A stretch of DNA of 44,716 bases, from contig JAKISP010000035.1 in NCBI GenBank assembly GCA_021648525.1, positions 1 through 44,716 of the forward strand. Direction: 5' to 3'. Below the pieces are notes generated by a model that was not told the DNA's origin, searched no databases, and worked only from the letters and a program-made list of their open reading frames with translations. The translations under genes and the position numbers were made by a program. The first letter of the stretch is position 1. Each line of letters starts with the position of its first letter. Shown here piece by piece: positions 21,901 to 27,797 of this stretch. This stretch comes from Gammaproteobacteria bacterium. Its GTDB lineage: Bacteria; Pseudomonadota; Gammaproteobacteria; SZUA-140.

Positions 21901-22278
21901 AATTCGCTCAGCTCTGCACCGGGCATACCGGGCCTCTGCCCGATGCCGAGGGATGCAGCCTATACGCCAGGTCTTACCGTGGGTGATTTCTGTGTACAGC
22001 TGATCATCGAGGATGGTGGCCCGAATGATACCGATGGCATCGCTAACCATGTCATTGAAGACCCTGGTCAAATTGGAGTGGTCGAATCACCACCAGGCGG
22101 TGGAGGTGAGCCGCCGCCAGTGGTTACCGAGCAGCCGGGGGGCAATAGCCAATCGAGTCAATCGGGCGGCGGTGGCATTATCAACCTGACCGTTATGCTG
22201 GGACTCTTCCTGTTTATCTGGTTCAGCCTGAGAACATCTGGACGGCGTACCGGCTGGCATCGCCCCGGCGCTGGGTAG
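15934..22278 (+). CDS. 2114-aa surface protein: two seven-repeat FG-GAP propellers, Calx-beta domains, GlyGly-CTERM
   Basis: The start is ATG 15934, 9 nt after GGAG; GTG 15919 is also in frame. A signal peptide (to about residue 32) leads into seven FG-GAP repeats (about 47-463) of the type AGDVNxDGxDDxIVG...VYYGSxxG. Two about 115-residue beta domains (470-700) and seven more FG-GAP repeats (708-1170) follow. Next come two more of the about 110-residue repeats interleaved with three Calx-beta domains (about 1171-1723), then a cadherin/PKD-like domain and a thrombospondin type-3 segment DTDGDGVRDATESYDDSDGD (about 1831-1850). A choice-of-anchor U-like region with CPMPRDAAYTPGLTVGDFC comes next, and finally a GGGG stretch, hydrophobic helix and Arg-rich tail typical of GlyGly-CTERM. 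FG-GAP and TSP3 motifs bind calcium. The likely role is surface adhesion or matrix structure. Confidence 0.9.
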   Translation: MKFVPIKIEPRSGWLCLLAGVIALAALPATAQHRAVQLTPGLATSFTDFGKAVSTAGDVNNDGYDDMIVGQPNSGRVYVYYGSATGQFASQSGSVGTPDWQDTVNAGNFGSALAAGDFNCDGIDDIAVGAYDGNAGQFREGQVYVYYGSVTGLAAAPDWRAESDATNAWFGWSVSNAGDVNKDGCSDLLIGGRRSGNGTATLIFGGDGAGGPAPLPDADADGVARPSDFSWSVSGTGGLGQSVAGIGDVNNDTVDDILIGSRNGNIYIYYGVSAGVPNTIADWSDSGFGTFGRSVAKAGKINGDTVADFIVGAPTSNGGVVHLYYGATGGARTDGNSDWNYTVPSEGHSHGSDTGFAATISAAGNVNGDGYDDFIVGWPVYHGGLTGHLGRVYLFHGGASGPAATPDETIDGAQEGAQFGISVSAGNFDGDTLGDFIVGASSYSVNLGATITGTGTTFAYLSTPAPAHITIDPPQSYTNFHLTSEDGITRTSSFSLVLDRLPGADVTINISSNNPAEGVVLPATLTFTVADWNVPQVVNITGVDDMLADGTVPYTLSFAVNSSDADYNGLIVDEVTARNEDDDVVAIIVDPTMELVTTEDLGTAAFTVVLDAQPTANVTIDLTSTNLLEGTIFPASVTFDTVNFRDPQGVTITGVDDAILDGNIAYTIITAPAVSSDPSYNNFNPADVEVTNHDNDLNTSTIILEGNQIGSLFGRTVSAAGDINGDGFADFIVGAPKHDNGQSNEGRVYVYFGAPEGFSSTPWSAEVDQARAEFGGSVASAGDVNGDGFADIIVGARKYDGGEDDEGRVFVYYGSAEGLPATPDWMAEIDQAGANFGAAVSSAGDVNGDGFDDILVGADNYYAADFVSPGADFPLFVKEGAAFLFYGSASGLPDAVLDGIARLSDGDVAWQGETGGVGAVDTANYGRAVGSAGDVNCDGFADIIVGAPKYNLVSFSGLWGRVWVYHGGPSGLRSDGNADWTMLGPQESTSFGSAVDGAGNVNGDTQDGNSCDDVIIGADGFESTNTGPTGQATENNEGRVYLYYGSPTGLTTTPWTYENNQANGKLGIASATVGDLNNDGFADIIAGANRYDGGETDEGRIYIYFGSASGPGNPVTREINQASALFGTAVAGTGDVDGDGNDDFIVGATLYDGDLLNEGAAFLYLSDQPAIKVYPAAGLITTETGGSDSFSVVLTDAPTTSVTIGLSSDLTEGTLSSSSLLFTPADWFTPQTVTVTGVDDGSIDGGFPYTVVTAAAVSMDSRYSGMNGEDVAVLNLDDERSTVSIIASDGAASESGPDSGTFTVSRTGGTPSPLLLFYTVGGTATNGLDYQSLNGSVTIAAGSSSAVITLTPLLDGFFEASETVIVTLSVAASYTVGVPASASVTISDGTANGITISPTSGLVTTEQGGNDTFTIVLNSLPTADVTINFTSDTPGEGSPLVSGVTFTTANWDTPQIVTVVGQDDAVVDGDAAYTIVTSVTSSDSNYAALNPADVAVINRDNDALPVVTIVTRSDSVSEGGLATFRVARAGSTASNLVVNYNTSGTATSGIDYTTPSGTVTILGGQSFRDVNLTTTRDPDPEGPETITLSLIDSAIYIVGSPRADSATIRNTSIIPVSFGSDQIVAEGTTVRVPVVKREAERAVTITYTVAGSAENPADHDAMDGSILVAGTDTTGYITFNTAIDELSEEDETVVFTIQSLSPSGGFGNKTIHTVTITDANLRPATTFRAVQGGLQTHLVVASSGFVTMTASVADPNPDDSHSYDWSLTNNNLIDDDLDGDPATFVFDPSGLMPGFYKARITVTDDGSPVLAVTNELLLEVVATAPTLGAFTDTDGDGVRDATESYDDSDGDGIPDYLDPNAIAPIPDRNLPLDALQQLPVQYKSYVMRTDPGLALRLGDIAFLAGNGSARVSVADIANFGDGEGGPGAASAQDIIPNSGGYFDFEITSLPIAGRSASVVIPQFEPLPSGAQYRKYHPVNGWNNFVEDANNSLSSAPGIPGLCPMPRDAAYTPGLTVGDFCVQLIIEDGGPNDTDGIANHVIEDPGQIGVVESPPGGGGEPPPVVTEQPGGNSQSSQSGGGGIINLTVMLGLFLFIWFSLRTSGRRTGWHRPGAG

Positions 22279-22420
22279 TGACTAGTTTGATGGGAATCTC
22301 TGATACCGTTATTTCCATGTATTGATCTGGGGTGGGACATCGCCCAGGTTGGCTAGCCAGTTGTGGGATGGTTTCATTCCCCGCGAGCGTTTATACTTGC
22401 TCTTTTTTCCAGGAAGCACC

Positions 22421-22564
22421 ATGTTTCAATTCTCCATCACTCATGACCTATTGAGACTAGTGAGCTGCTCTGCGGTGGTTCTATGGTTAACCGGCTGTGG
22501 GCAAAAGGGTGATCTCTATCTACCTGATGAAGCCGTTCAGTTGCTGAATATAATCGTATTTTAA
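22421..22564 (+). CDS. lptM: small lipoprotein LptM/YifL-like
   Basis: This 47-residue protein has a signal sequence and the lipobox region WLTGCGQKGDLYLP, the hallmark of the LptM (formerly YifL) family encoded next to lysA in many gammaproteobacteria. After lipidation on Cys it sits at the inner leaflet of the outer membrane. In E. coli it helps the LptD-LptE lipopolysaccharide translocon mature its disulfides. The ATG at 22421 follows AGGAAG at 5-nt spacing. Its stop is followed by the lysA start after one base, so the two are translationally coupled. A TATACT at 22392-22397 may be the -10 of the operon, but its -35 is not clear. Confidence 0.85.
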   Translation: MFQFSITHDLLRLVSCSAVVLWLTGCGQKGDLYLPDEAVQLLNIIVF

Positions 22565-22565
22565 G

Positions 22566-23816
22566 ATGGATCATTTTAGTTATCACAATGGACGGCTCTG
22601 TGCCGAAAAGGTTGATCTTGCCCAGATCGCAGCCGAACACAGCACCCCCTGTTATGTCTATTCGCGCGCCACACTGGAACGCCACTGGCACGCCTTTGAT
22701 GATGTTTTTGCCGAGCACGACCATCTGATCTGTTACGCGGTCAAGGCCAACTCAAACATCGCCGTGCTGAATCTGTTTGCGCGCCTTGGTTCCGGTTTTG
22801 ATATCGTCTCGGTTGGTGAGCTGGAGCGTGTTATCAAAGCGGGTGGAGACCCTGGCAAGGTGGTCTTTTCCGGTGTCGCCAAAATGGCCTCTGAGATGCG
22901 ACGTGCGCTGGAGGCTGGTATTCTCTGTTTTAATGTTGAATCTGAGGCAGAACTGGAACGGTTAAATACGGTTGCTGCAGAGATGGGGGTGCAGGCACCG
23001 GCATCATTGCGGGTGAATCCGGATGTCGATGCCCAGACCCATCCTTATATTTCGACTGGATTGAAAGAGAATAAATTTGGTATTGATATTGCCACTGCGC
23101 CCGCAGTGGCCGCAACTGCTAACGCAATGTCAAACATCAACCTTATCGGTATCGATTGTCATATCGGTTCTCAGCTAACCGATGTTGCGCCATTTACAGC
23201 GGCCGCCGACCGACTGCTGTTATTGCTCAACCAGCTCAAAGCTAAAGGTATAGCGATACATCATCTTGATCTGGGTGGTGGGCTGGGTATCACCTATGAT
23301 GATGAGACCCCACCTCTGCCCGCTAATTATGCAAAGGCACTGCTTGATAAACTTGGTGGACTTGGTTACAAAATTATTTTAGAACCGGGACGTGCGATTG
23401 CCGGTAATGCGGGTGTGATGTTGACGCAGGTTGAGTATCTTAAAAGTAATGAACACAAAAATTTTGCGATTGTTGATGCTGGCATGAATGATCTACTGCG
23501 CCCATCGCTATATAGTGCGTGGCAAGCGATTATTCCGTTACAACAACAGTCTGCGGCTAAAAAGAAAGTTTATGATATTGTTGGCCCGGTCTGTGAAACA
23601 GGCGACTTCATTGGCAAAAAACGTGAACTTTCGGTTGAGCCTGGTGACCTGCTCGCGGTGCGCTCTTCCGGTGCTTACGGTTTTTCGATGAGTTCGACGT
23701 ATAATTCGCGCCCGCGTTGTGCCGAGGTGATGGTTGATGGTGATCAGTATTTTTTGATTCGTCGTCGCGAGACGGTTGAAGAACTCTATCGTGGCGAGTC
23801 GATCCTGCCGGATTAA
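22566..23816 (+). CDS. lysA: diaminopimelate decarboxylase
   Basis: This PLP enzyme (fold type III) of 416 residues decarboxylates meso-diaminopimelate to lysine, the last step of lysine synthesis. Visible motifs are the PLP-lysine region CYAVKANSN (Lys60), DCHIGSQL, the glycine loop LGGGLGITY, EPGRAIAGNAG and the active-site Cys region GPVCETGDF. Length is normal. It starts 1 bp after the lptM stop and is followed 6 bp after its own stop by a methyltransferase gene. The usual neighbour dapF is absent. Confidence 0.96.
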   Translation: MDHFSYHNGRLCAEKVDLAQIAAEHSTPCYVYSRATLERHWHAFDDVFAEHDHLICYAVKANSNIAVLNLFARLGSGFDIVSVGELERVIKAGGDPGKVVFSGVAKMASEMRRALEAGILCFNVESEAELERLNTVAAEMGVQAPASLRVNPDVDAQTHPYISTGLKENKFGIDIATAPAVAATANAMSNINLIGIDCHIGSQLTDVAPFTAAADRLLLLLNQLKAKGIAIHHLDLGGGLGITYDDETPPLPANYAKALLDKLGGLGYKIILEPGRAIAGNAGVMLTQVEYLKSNEHKNFAIVDAGMNDLLRPSLYSAWQAIIPLQQQSAAKKKVYDIVGPVCETGDFIGKKRELSVEPGDLLAVRSSGAYGFSMSSTYNSRPRCAEVMVDGDQYFLIRRRETVEELYRGESILPD

Positions 23817-23822
23817 TATCCC

Positions 23823-24509
23823 ATGCAGCGTATTCCCGAACCTGACTTGATGGACGACGATGTGCAGGCGCGTGCCTATGCCGAGGCTGACTTCAGCGAG
23901 CCACATGAAAACTTCATCGCACTGTTTAAACAGCAGTGGCCGGGGCGGGATATCACTGGATGTGTGCTCGATCTTGGTTGTGGCTCTGCTGATATCTCAA
24001 TCCGTTTCGCGCATGTTTTTTCCGATTGCATCATTGAAGGTATCGATGGAGCCGATGCAATGTTGGCCTATGGGGTTCGTGCTGTGTCGGAGGCTGGGTT
24101 ATCGAAACGTATCGATTTAACTCACTGCTATCTGCCAGATAAAGTGCTGATGCAGCAAACATATGATGTCGTGATCAGTAATAGTCTGTTGCACCACCTA
24201 AAAGATCCAATGACGTTGTGGCAGACGATTCGTTCCTGTGCTAAACAAAACAGCAATGCTGATAATAAGGCTGGTACGCCAGTCTTTGTGATGGATCTAA
24301 TGCGACCTGAAAATGAAGCGGAGGTGTTGCGACTGGTTAAGCAGTACGTCGCCAATGAACCTGAAGTGCTGCGCCATGATTTTCACCATTCGTTGTTTGC
24401 TGCTTATCGTATTGATGAAGTGCGGGCGCAGCTCGATACCGCTGGATTGAATGGTTTGAAGGTTGAAGCGATCAGTGACCGCCACCTGATTATTGCCGGT
24501 GTGTTGTAA
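23823..24509 (+). CDS. class I SAM-dependent methyltransferase
   Basis: This 228-residue cytoplasmic protein has a Rossmann methyltransferase core. Motif I is VLDLGCGSADISI (about 48-60), the acidic residue of motif II is in EGIDGADAML, and SNSLLHHL is the post-II segment. Substrate is unknown; the family (Methyltransf_11/25-like) covers small molecules, quinones and others. It is 6 bp downstream of lysA and is probably in the same operon. A close family link to lysine synthesis is not implied. Confidence 0.8.
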   Translation: MQRIPEPDLMDDDVQARAYAEADFSEPHENFIALFKQQWPGRDITGCVLDLGCGSADISIRFAHVFSDCIIEGIDGADAMLAYGVRAVSEAGLSKRIDLTHCYLPDKVLMQQTYDVVISNSLLHHLKDPMTLWQTIRSCAKQNSNADNKAGTPVFVMDLMRPENEAEVLRLVKQYVANEPEVLRHDFHHSLFAAYRIDEVRAQLDTAGLNGLKVEAISDRHLIIAGVL

Positions 24510-24954
24510 CACTTCCGTTAATAGTTTCTCGATATGGCTACGGATGGCATTGCGTGCGGCACTAAATACAGTGAGGATCTCCCTCGCTGCCGGTCGGCTG
24601 AGCGGAGTCGGAGAGTGGCCAGTGAATGCGTGCTAGATCGCTTCGCGATGTTTGTCGAATTACGTGAAAATTGCTAATCGAGCCTGCATCCAACGTTATT
24701 ATTGTGGCTCACTTAATGTTATCTGCACCTCATTCGAACACCTTCACCTGTTACATTAGCCGGAGATGTGAGCATTATCGAGTTAAGTTCTACCGGACAG
24801 TGAAAATCTTTGTTATTTCATGTCAACCGATTCGTCAATGCTGCGTTTGTATGTATGACAGTTGTGGAATTTTCCGCCATGCAGTACTGGACAAAGTGTC
24901 CCATAACTGGCCAGAATCAAAACCACAGGATGCAAACCATGCAGGAGAGAGGCG
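24510..24954. other. 445-bp gap upstream of the ECF sigma gene
   Basis: I see no convincing gene, terminator or promoter here. Several short frames are open but have poor composition. A minor hairpin (ATCG-CTTCG-CGAT at about 24637-24649) lacks a U-tract. An autoregulated ECF promoter would be expected in the right-hand part, but I cannot point to its -35/-10 pair. Confidence 0.4.
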
Positions 24955-25527
24955 CTGGACAACTCGGTAGCACTGGATCAATTCCTCGCAAGCGTGGAGC
25001 GGCGGGCATATCGCATGGCGATAATCGCCACCAGCAATCACGAAGATGCGCTGGACATCGTACAGGATTCCATGTTGCGTCTGGTCAGACGCTATGCCGA
25101 TCGCGATGCCGATCAGTGGGGGCCGTTATTTCACCGCATTGTGCAGAGCGTGATTCGTGACTGGTATCGGCGTACCGCTGTGCGCAATCGATTCCGGTTT
25201 TTTTTAGGCCAAAAGAGCCTGCGGGATCAGAGCGATGAAACCGCGGCGGAAGAAGATCCCATCGAAGCCCATTTTGCGACAGCCGAACCGGGGCCGGATG
25301 TACAGTTGCAGCAACAGCAGGCCATTAGGCAACTGGATGCCGCGCTGCACCGTTTGCCGCTACGCCAGCAACAGGTGTTTTTGTTGCGACAATGGGAAGG
25401 CCTTAGTGTGCGTGATACGGCGCAGGCGATGGGTTGCGGTGAAGGCAGCGTGAAAACCCATTTTTCGCGTGCACTGAAAACGTTACGTGAACAATTACAG
25501 GACCATTGGCAGGAGAATGAAGCGTGA
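24955..25527 (+). CDS. ECF-family RNA polymerase sigma factor, probable CTG start
   Basis: Region 2 (FLASVERRAYRMA, DALDIVQDSMLRLV, DWYRR) and region 4 (LPLRQQQVFLLRQWEGLSVRDTA, then a helix-turn-helix with EGSVKTHFSRALKTLR) are both complete. The only conventional start in the open frame, GTG 24994, has no ribosome binding site and cuts off the first region 2 helix (LDQFLASV). CTG at 24955 sits 7 nt after AGGAG (24943-24947) and restores it, giving 190 residues. It directs RNA polymerase to an envelope-type regulon, probably including this operon. The next gene overlaps by 4 bp (GTGA) and probably encodes its anti-sigma factor. Sigma identity is sure; the start is inferred. Confidence 0.9.
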   Translation: MDNSVALDQFLASVERRAYRMAIIATSNHEDALDIVQDSMLRLVRRYADRDADQWGPLFHRIVQSVIRDWYRRTAVRNRFRFFLGQKSLRDQSDETAAEEDPIEAHFATAEPGPDVQLQQQQAIRQLDAALHRLPLRQQQVFLLRQWEGLSVRDTAQAMGCGEGSVKTHFSRALKTLREQLQDHWQENEA

Positions 25528-25892
25528 ATGAATCCGAAGAGACAGGCCGCTTGCTGAAAATGTCGAAAGTGACACTGGATCAGGCGGCAGATGAGCTGGA
25601 TGATGCCACGCTGCGAGATCTGCGCTGCGTGCGTCGTGAAGCCCTTTTAGTGAGTCAAGCGGTTGCCAGTGGAAAACCTCCAGCCTGGTTGTTACCGATA
25701 GGCGGATTGGCTACAACGGCTACCGTGGCAGTGTTGACAGTATCGCTGTGGTGGACGCCACTGGAGAATGACCCGATTGTGCAATTTCCGCCGTTAGAAG
25801 ATCTGGCACTGCTGGGGGATGCTGAATCGCTGGAGTTTTATGAGAATTTAGATTTTTATTTATGGTTAGATGATGAAAAAGAAGCTGGGTAA
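25524..25892 (+). CDS. probable membrane anti-sigma factor
   Basis: This 122-residue protein has an N-terminal cytoplasmic part of about 60 residues, one membrane helix (about 55-77, WLLPIGGLATTATVAVLTVSL) and an acidic C-terminal part outside the cytoplasm. That topology, and the 4-bp GTGA overlap with the sigma gene, suggest an anti-sigma factor that holds the ECF sigma at the membrane. No zinc-binding ZAS motif (HxxxCxxC) is visible, so it is not a classical zinc anti-sigma. Function is by context only. Confidence 0.65.
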   Translation: MNESEETGRLLKMSKVTLDQAADELDDATLRDLRCVRREALLVSQAVASGKPPAWLLPIGGLATTATVAVLTVSLWWTPLENDPIVQFPPLEDLALLGDAESLEFYENLDFYLWLDDEKEAG

Positions 25893-26106
25893 ACACCGCG
25901 TGAATCGCATGCTTGTTTTATACATGCTGTTAACACCATGGTGTGTGGTTGCCGAGGAAACCCCCAGCCTTGAATTACTGGAATTTCTCGGTGACTGGGA
26001 AATCAGCGAAAGCGAATGGCAAGACCCGCTGGATTTTATACAGGACCTGGATGCACTGGATGCGGAAGCCCAGGCTGAAGTTGAGGAGGCACAAGATGCA
26101 CAGTAA
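25870..26106 (+). CDS. small exported acidic protein
   Basis: This 78-residue protein has a signal-like N-terminus (basic start, then MLVLYMLLTPWCVVA). The mature part is short and acidic, rich in Leu, Asp and Glu (LELLEFLGDWEISESEW...). It overlaps the preceding gene by 23 bp and the next by 11 bp, so it belongs to the ECF operon. I do not recognise the family. Its acidity contrasts with the strongly basic protein encoded next, so the two may interact; this is speculation. Confidence 0.6.
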   Translation: MMKKKLGKHRVNRMLVLYMLLTPWCVVAEETPSLELLEFLGDWEISESEWQDPLDFIQDLDALDAEAQAEVEEAQDAQ

Positions 26107-26683
26107 AAAATTAAAATACAGTGGCTGGTTGATTGCGTCTTTACTGTTAGTGTGCAGCCCAGTGCTGTCACAGGTCAGTGATACTGCGCAATCAATAAAC
26201 CAGGGTCAGGGCGCTGTTGCTAAAGGGAATGGCAAGAGCATTGCCTGGCGTTCACTGAGTGTTGATGAACAAACGTTGCTGACACCGTTTGCAAAGAACT
26301 GGGAAGGTTTTCCGCCGGCTCGCCAGCAACGCTTGCGTAAGGGTATTAAACGTTGGGCACAGCTGACACCTGAGCAACGGACACGGGCTCAAAAACGCTT
26401 TGTCCGCTGGCAGCAATTGCCACCGGAAAAACGCCAGCAGGTGCGAAATCGTTTTGAACATTTCATGTCACTGCCGTCAGCCGAGCGTAAACGGTTGCGT
26501 AAACAGTCCCGTGATTTTCGTAATTTACCCCCGGCACGGCGTGCGGTGCTGCGTGAACGTTGGCAGAAAATGCCGCCAGCGCAACGGCGTGCTGTGATGG
26601 AACGGCGACAGATGCAGCGGCAAATCAACCGGCAGCAGCGGCAGGAAATGCGTCGGCAAATGCACCATCAGCGGCGGCATTGA
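26096..26683 (+). CDS. exported DUF3106 protein
   Basis: The start is ATG 26096, after GAGGAGG at 6-nt spacing, giving 195 residues; an in-frame start further upstream would lie inside the previous gene. A signal peptide (to about residue 27, LLLVCSPVLSQ) leads to a very basic region. There LPPEKRQQVRNRF-like units of about 20 residues repeat (LTPEQRTRAQKRF, LPSAERKRLRKQ, LPPARRAVLRERW, MPPAQRRAVMERR), the hallmark of DUF3106. The tail is Gln/Arg-rich. DUF3106 proteins often sit in ECF sigma operons with Spy/CpxP-like features, which suggests a periplasmic stress role, but none is established. Confidence 0.8.
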   Translation: MHSKKLKYSGWLIASLLLVCSPVLSQVSDTAQSINQGQGAVAKGNGKSIAWRSLSVDEQTLLTPFAKNWEGFPPARQQRLRKGIKRWAQLTPEQRTRAQKRFVRWQQLPPEKRQQVRNRFEHFMSLPSAERKRLRKQSRDFRNLPPARRAVLRERWQKMPPAQRRAVMERRQMQRQINRQQRQEMRRQMHHQRRH

Positions 26684-26732
26684 GAGCACCGTTCGCAGGC
26701 CCGGGATTAGTCGTTAGTGTGCGTATAATTCA

Positions 26733-27662
26733 ATGTTTTTTTACCTGATGACTGGCGGGTACTTAAAGAGAAAATTAAGAGCAAATTATATTTTGCAGCA
26801 GTGGCATTTTGTTTTACCGCACCTTTTGGGGGTGGTTCTGGTAGGAATATCCGTTGCGGTACAAGCCGATGGTCTGCCATCGACACTCTCTTTTGAGGCG
26901 GGAGGTGACGCGTTGGGGGGGCGCGACTATTATTTTGATCTGGATTATGCATTTGTCAATGACTCACGCCTGCTGGCATCAATAGCACGGAATCATTCCA
27001 CCCGTCAGAATAACCCCATTACCATTCGCAGTGTTTTGCTGGGATTTCGTACGGATCCGCTGGAACGTCTCAGTGCTGGAATTGAGCTGGAAACCTGGGG
27101 TAAAAAAGATGCGCTGGAAACAGATACGTTGCGAGCCGTGATGGATGTCAATCTGCAACACTGGCAGTTTTCTCTGCGGCCGCAATGGCGCACGCTCACC
27201 TTTAGCACGGATTGCGTGAGAACCAGGCGACGGCGTTGTCAATCTGATGCAGAAGTGAACAGTACCGGCACAGCATTTGATGTGAGTTATTACACGGATG
27301 GGCCATGGTCGTTCTCGCTGGGTTTTGCACGCCATCAATATGATAAAAACATCACGACACTGGCATCGGAACCGCGCTGGCAGTTTTTATTTTCGGCAGC
27401 CACGCTGGACCTTTCTACCGGGCTGGAAGATCGTCGTCGCAGTGCGGCTGCTTCCTGGTTCGGCGGTAATGCTCTGTGGCGTTTTTCATGGCTTAAAAGC
27501 GTTTCCAGAGTCACGAGTGAGGCCGGGTTTGTACAGACATTGCGATTTTCCACCAGTCTTGGTGAACAGTGGCATTTGCGGTTGCGAGTGGGCAGTCAAA
27601 CGCTGGAAAAGGGTAGAGACTCTGTGTGGTTTGCAGGGACAGGGCTAGCCTATAGCTGGTAA
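26733..27662 (+). CDS. probable outer-membrane beta-barrel protein
   Basis: The sequence (up to 309 residues) has a signal region (LLGVVLVGISVAVQA, then DGLPS). Alternating hydrophobic strands and aromatic girdle residues run throughout, and the terminal residue is aromatic (GLAYSW), as in outer-membrane barrels. No named family recognised. The start is uncertain. ATG 26733 lacks a ribosome binding site and directly follows a TATAAT (26724-26729); if that hexamer is a -10, translation must begin later, for example at ATG 26748. It lies 49 bp after the DUF3106 gene and fits the envelope theme of the ECF operon. Confidence 0.7.
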   Translation: MFFYLMTGGYLKRKLRANYILQQWHFVLPHLLGVVLVGISVAVQADGLPSTLSFEAGGDALGGRDYYFDLDYAFVNDSRLLASIARNHSTRQNNPITIRSVLLGFRTDPLERLSAGIELETWGKKDALETDTLRAVMDVNLQHWQFSLRPQWRTLTFSTDCVRTRRRRCQSDAEVNSTGTAFDVSYYTDGPWSFSLGFARHQYDKNITTLASEPRWQFLFSAATLDLSTGLEDRRRSAAASWFGGNALWRFSWLKSVSRVTSEAGFVQTLRFSTSLGEQWHLRLRVGSQTLEKGRDSVWFAGTGLAYSW

Positions 27663-27797
27663 AACAGAGCTGTTTCCTGCTTCTGAATAAGGTCTGAAAA
27701 TATTTGTTGTGTCAACCAACTGATCGCTCCTGCGTTGTACGGGATGAACATTTGATTTTATCCGAATGTAAACGTACACATTGATCAGGAGATCATC

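Noticed and set aside
24671-24970. Open frames upstream of the ECF sigma gene
   Set aside because: Amino-acid composition is poor and one frame simply overlaps the start of the sigma gene; nothing supports translation.
26724-26729. TATAAT as a full promoter for the outer-membrane barrel gene
   Set aside because: No -35 match lies 16-18 bp upstream, and it would start transcription at or past the first ATG; kept only as a caution on the start codon.
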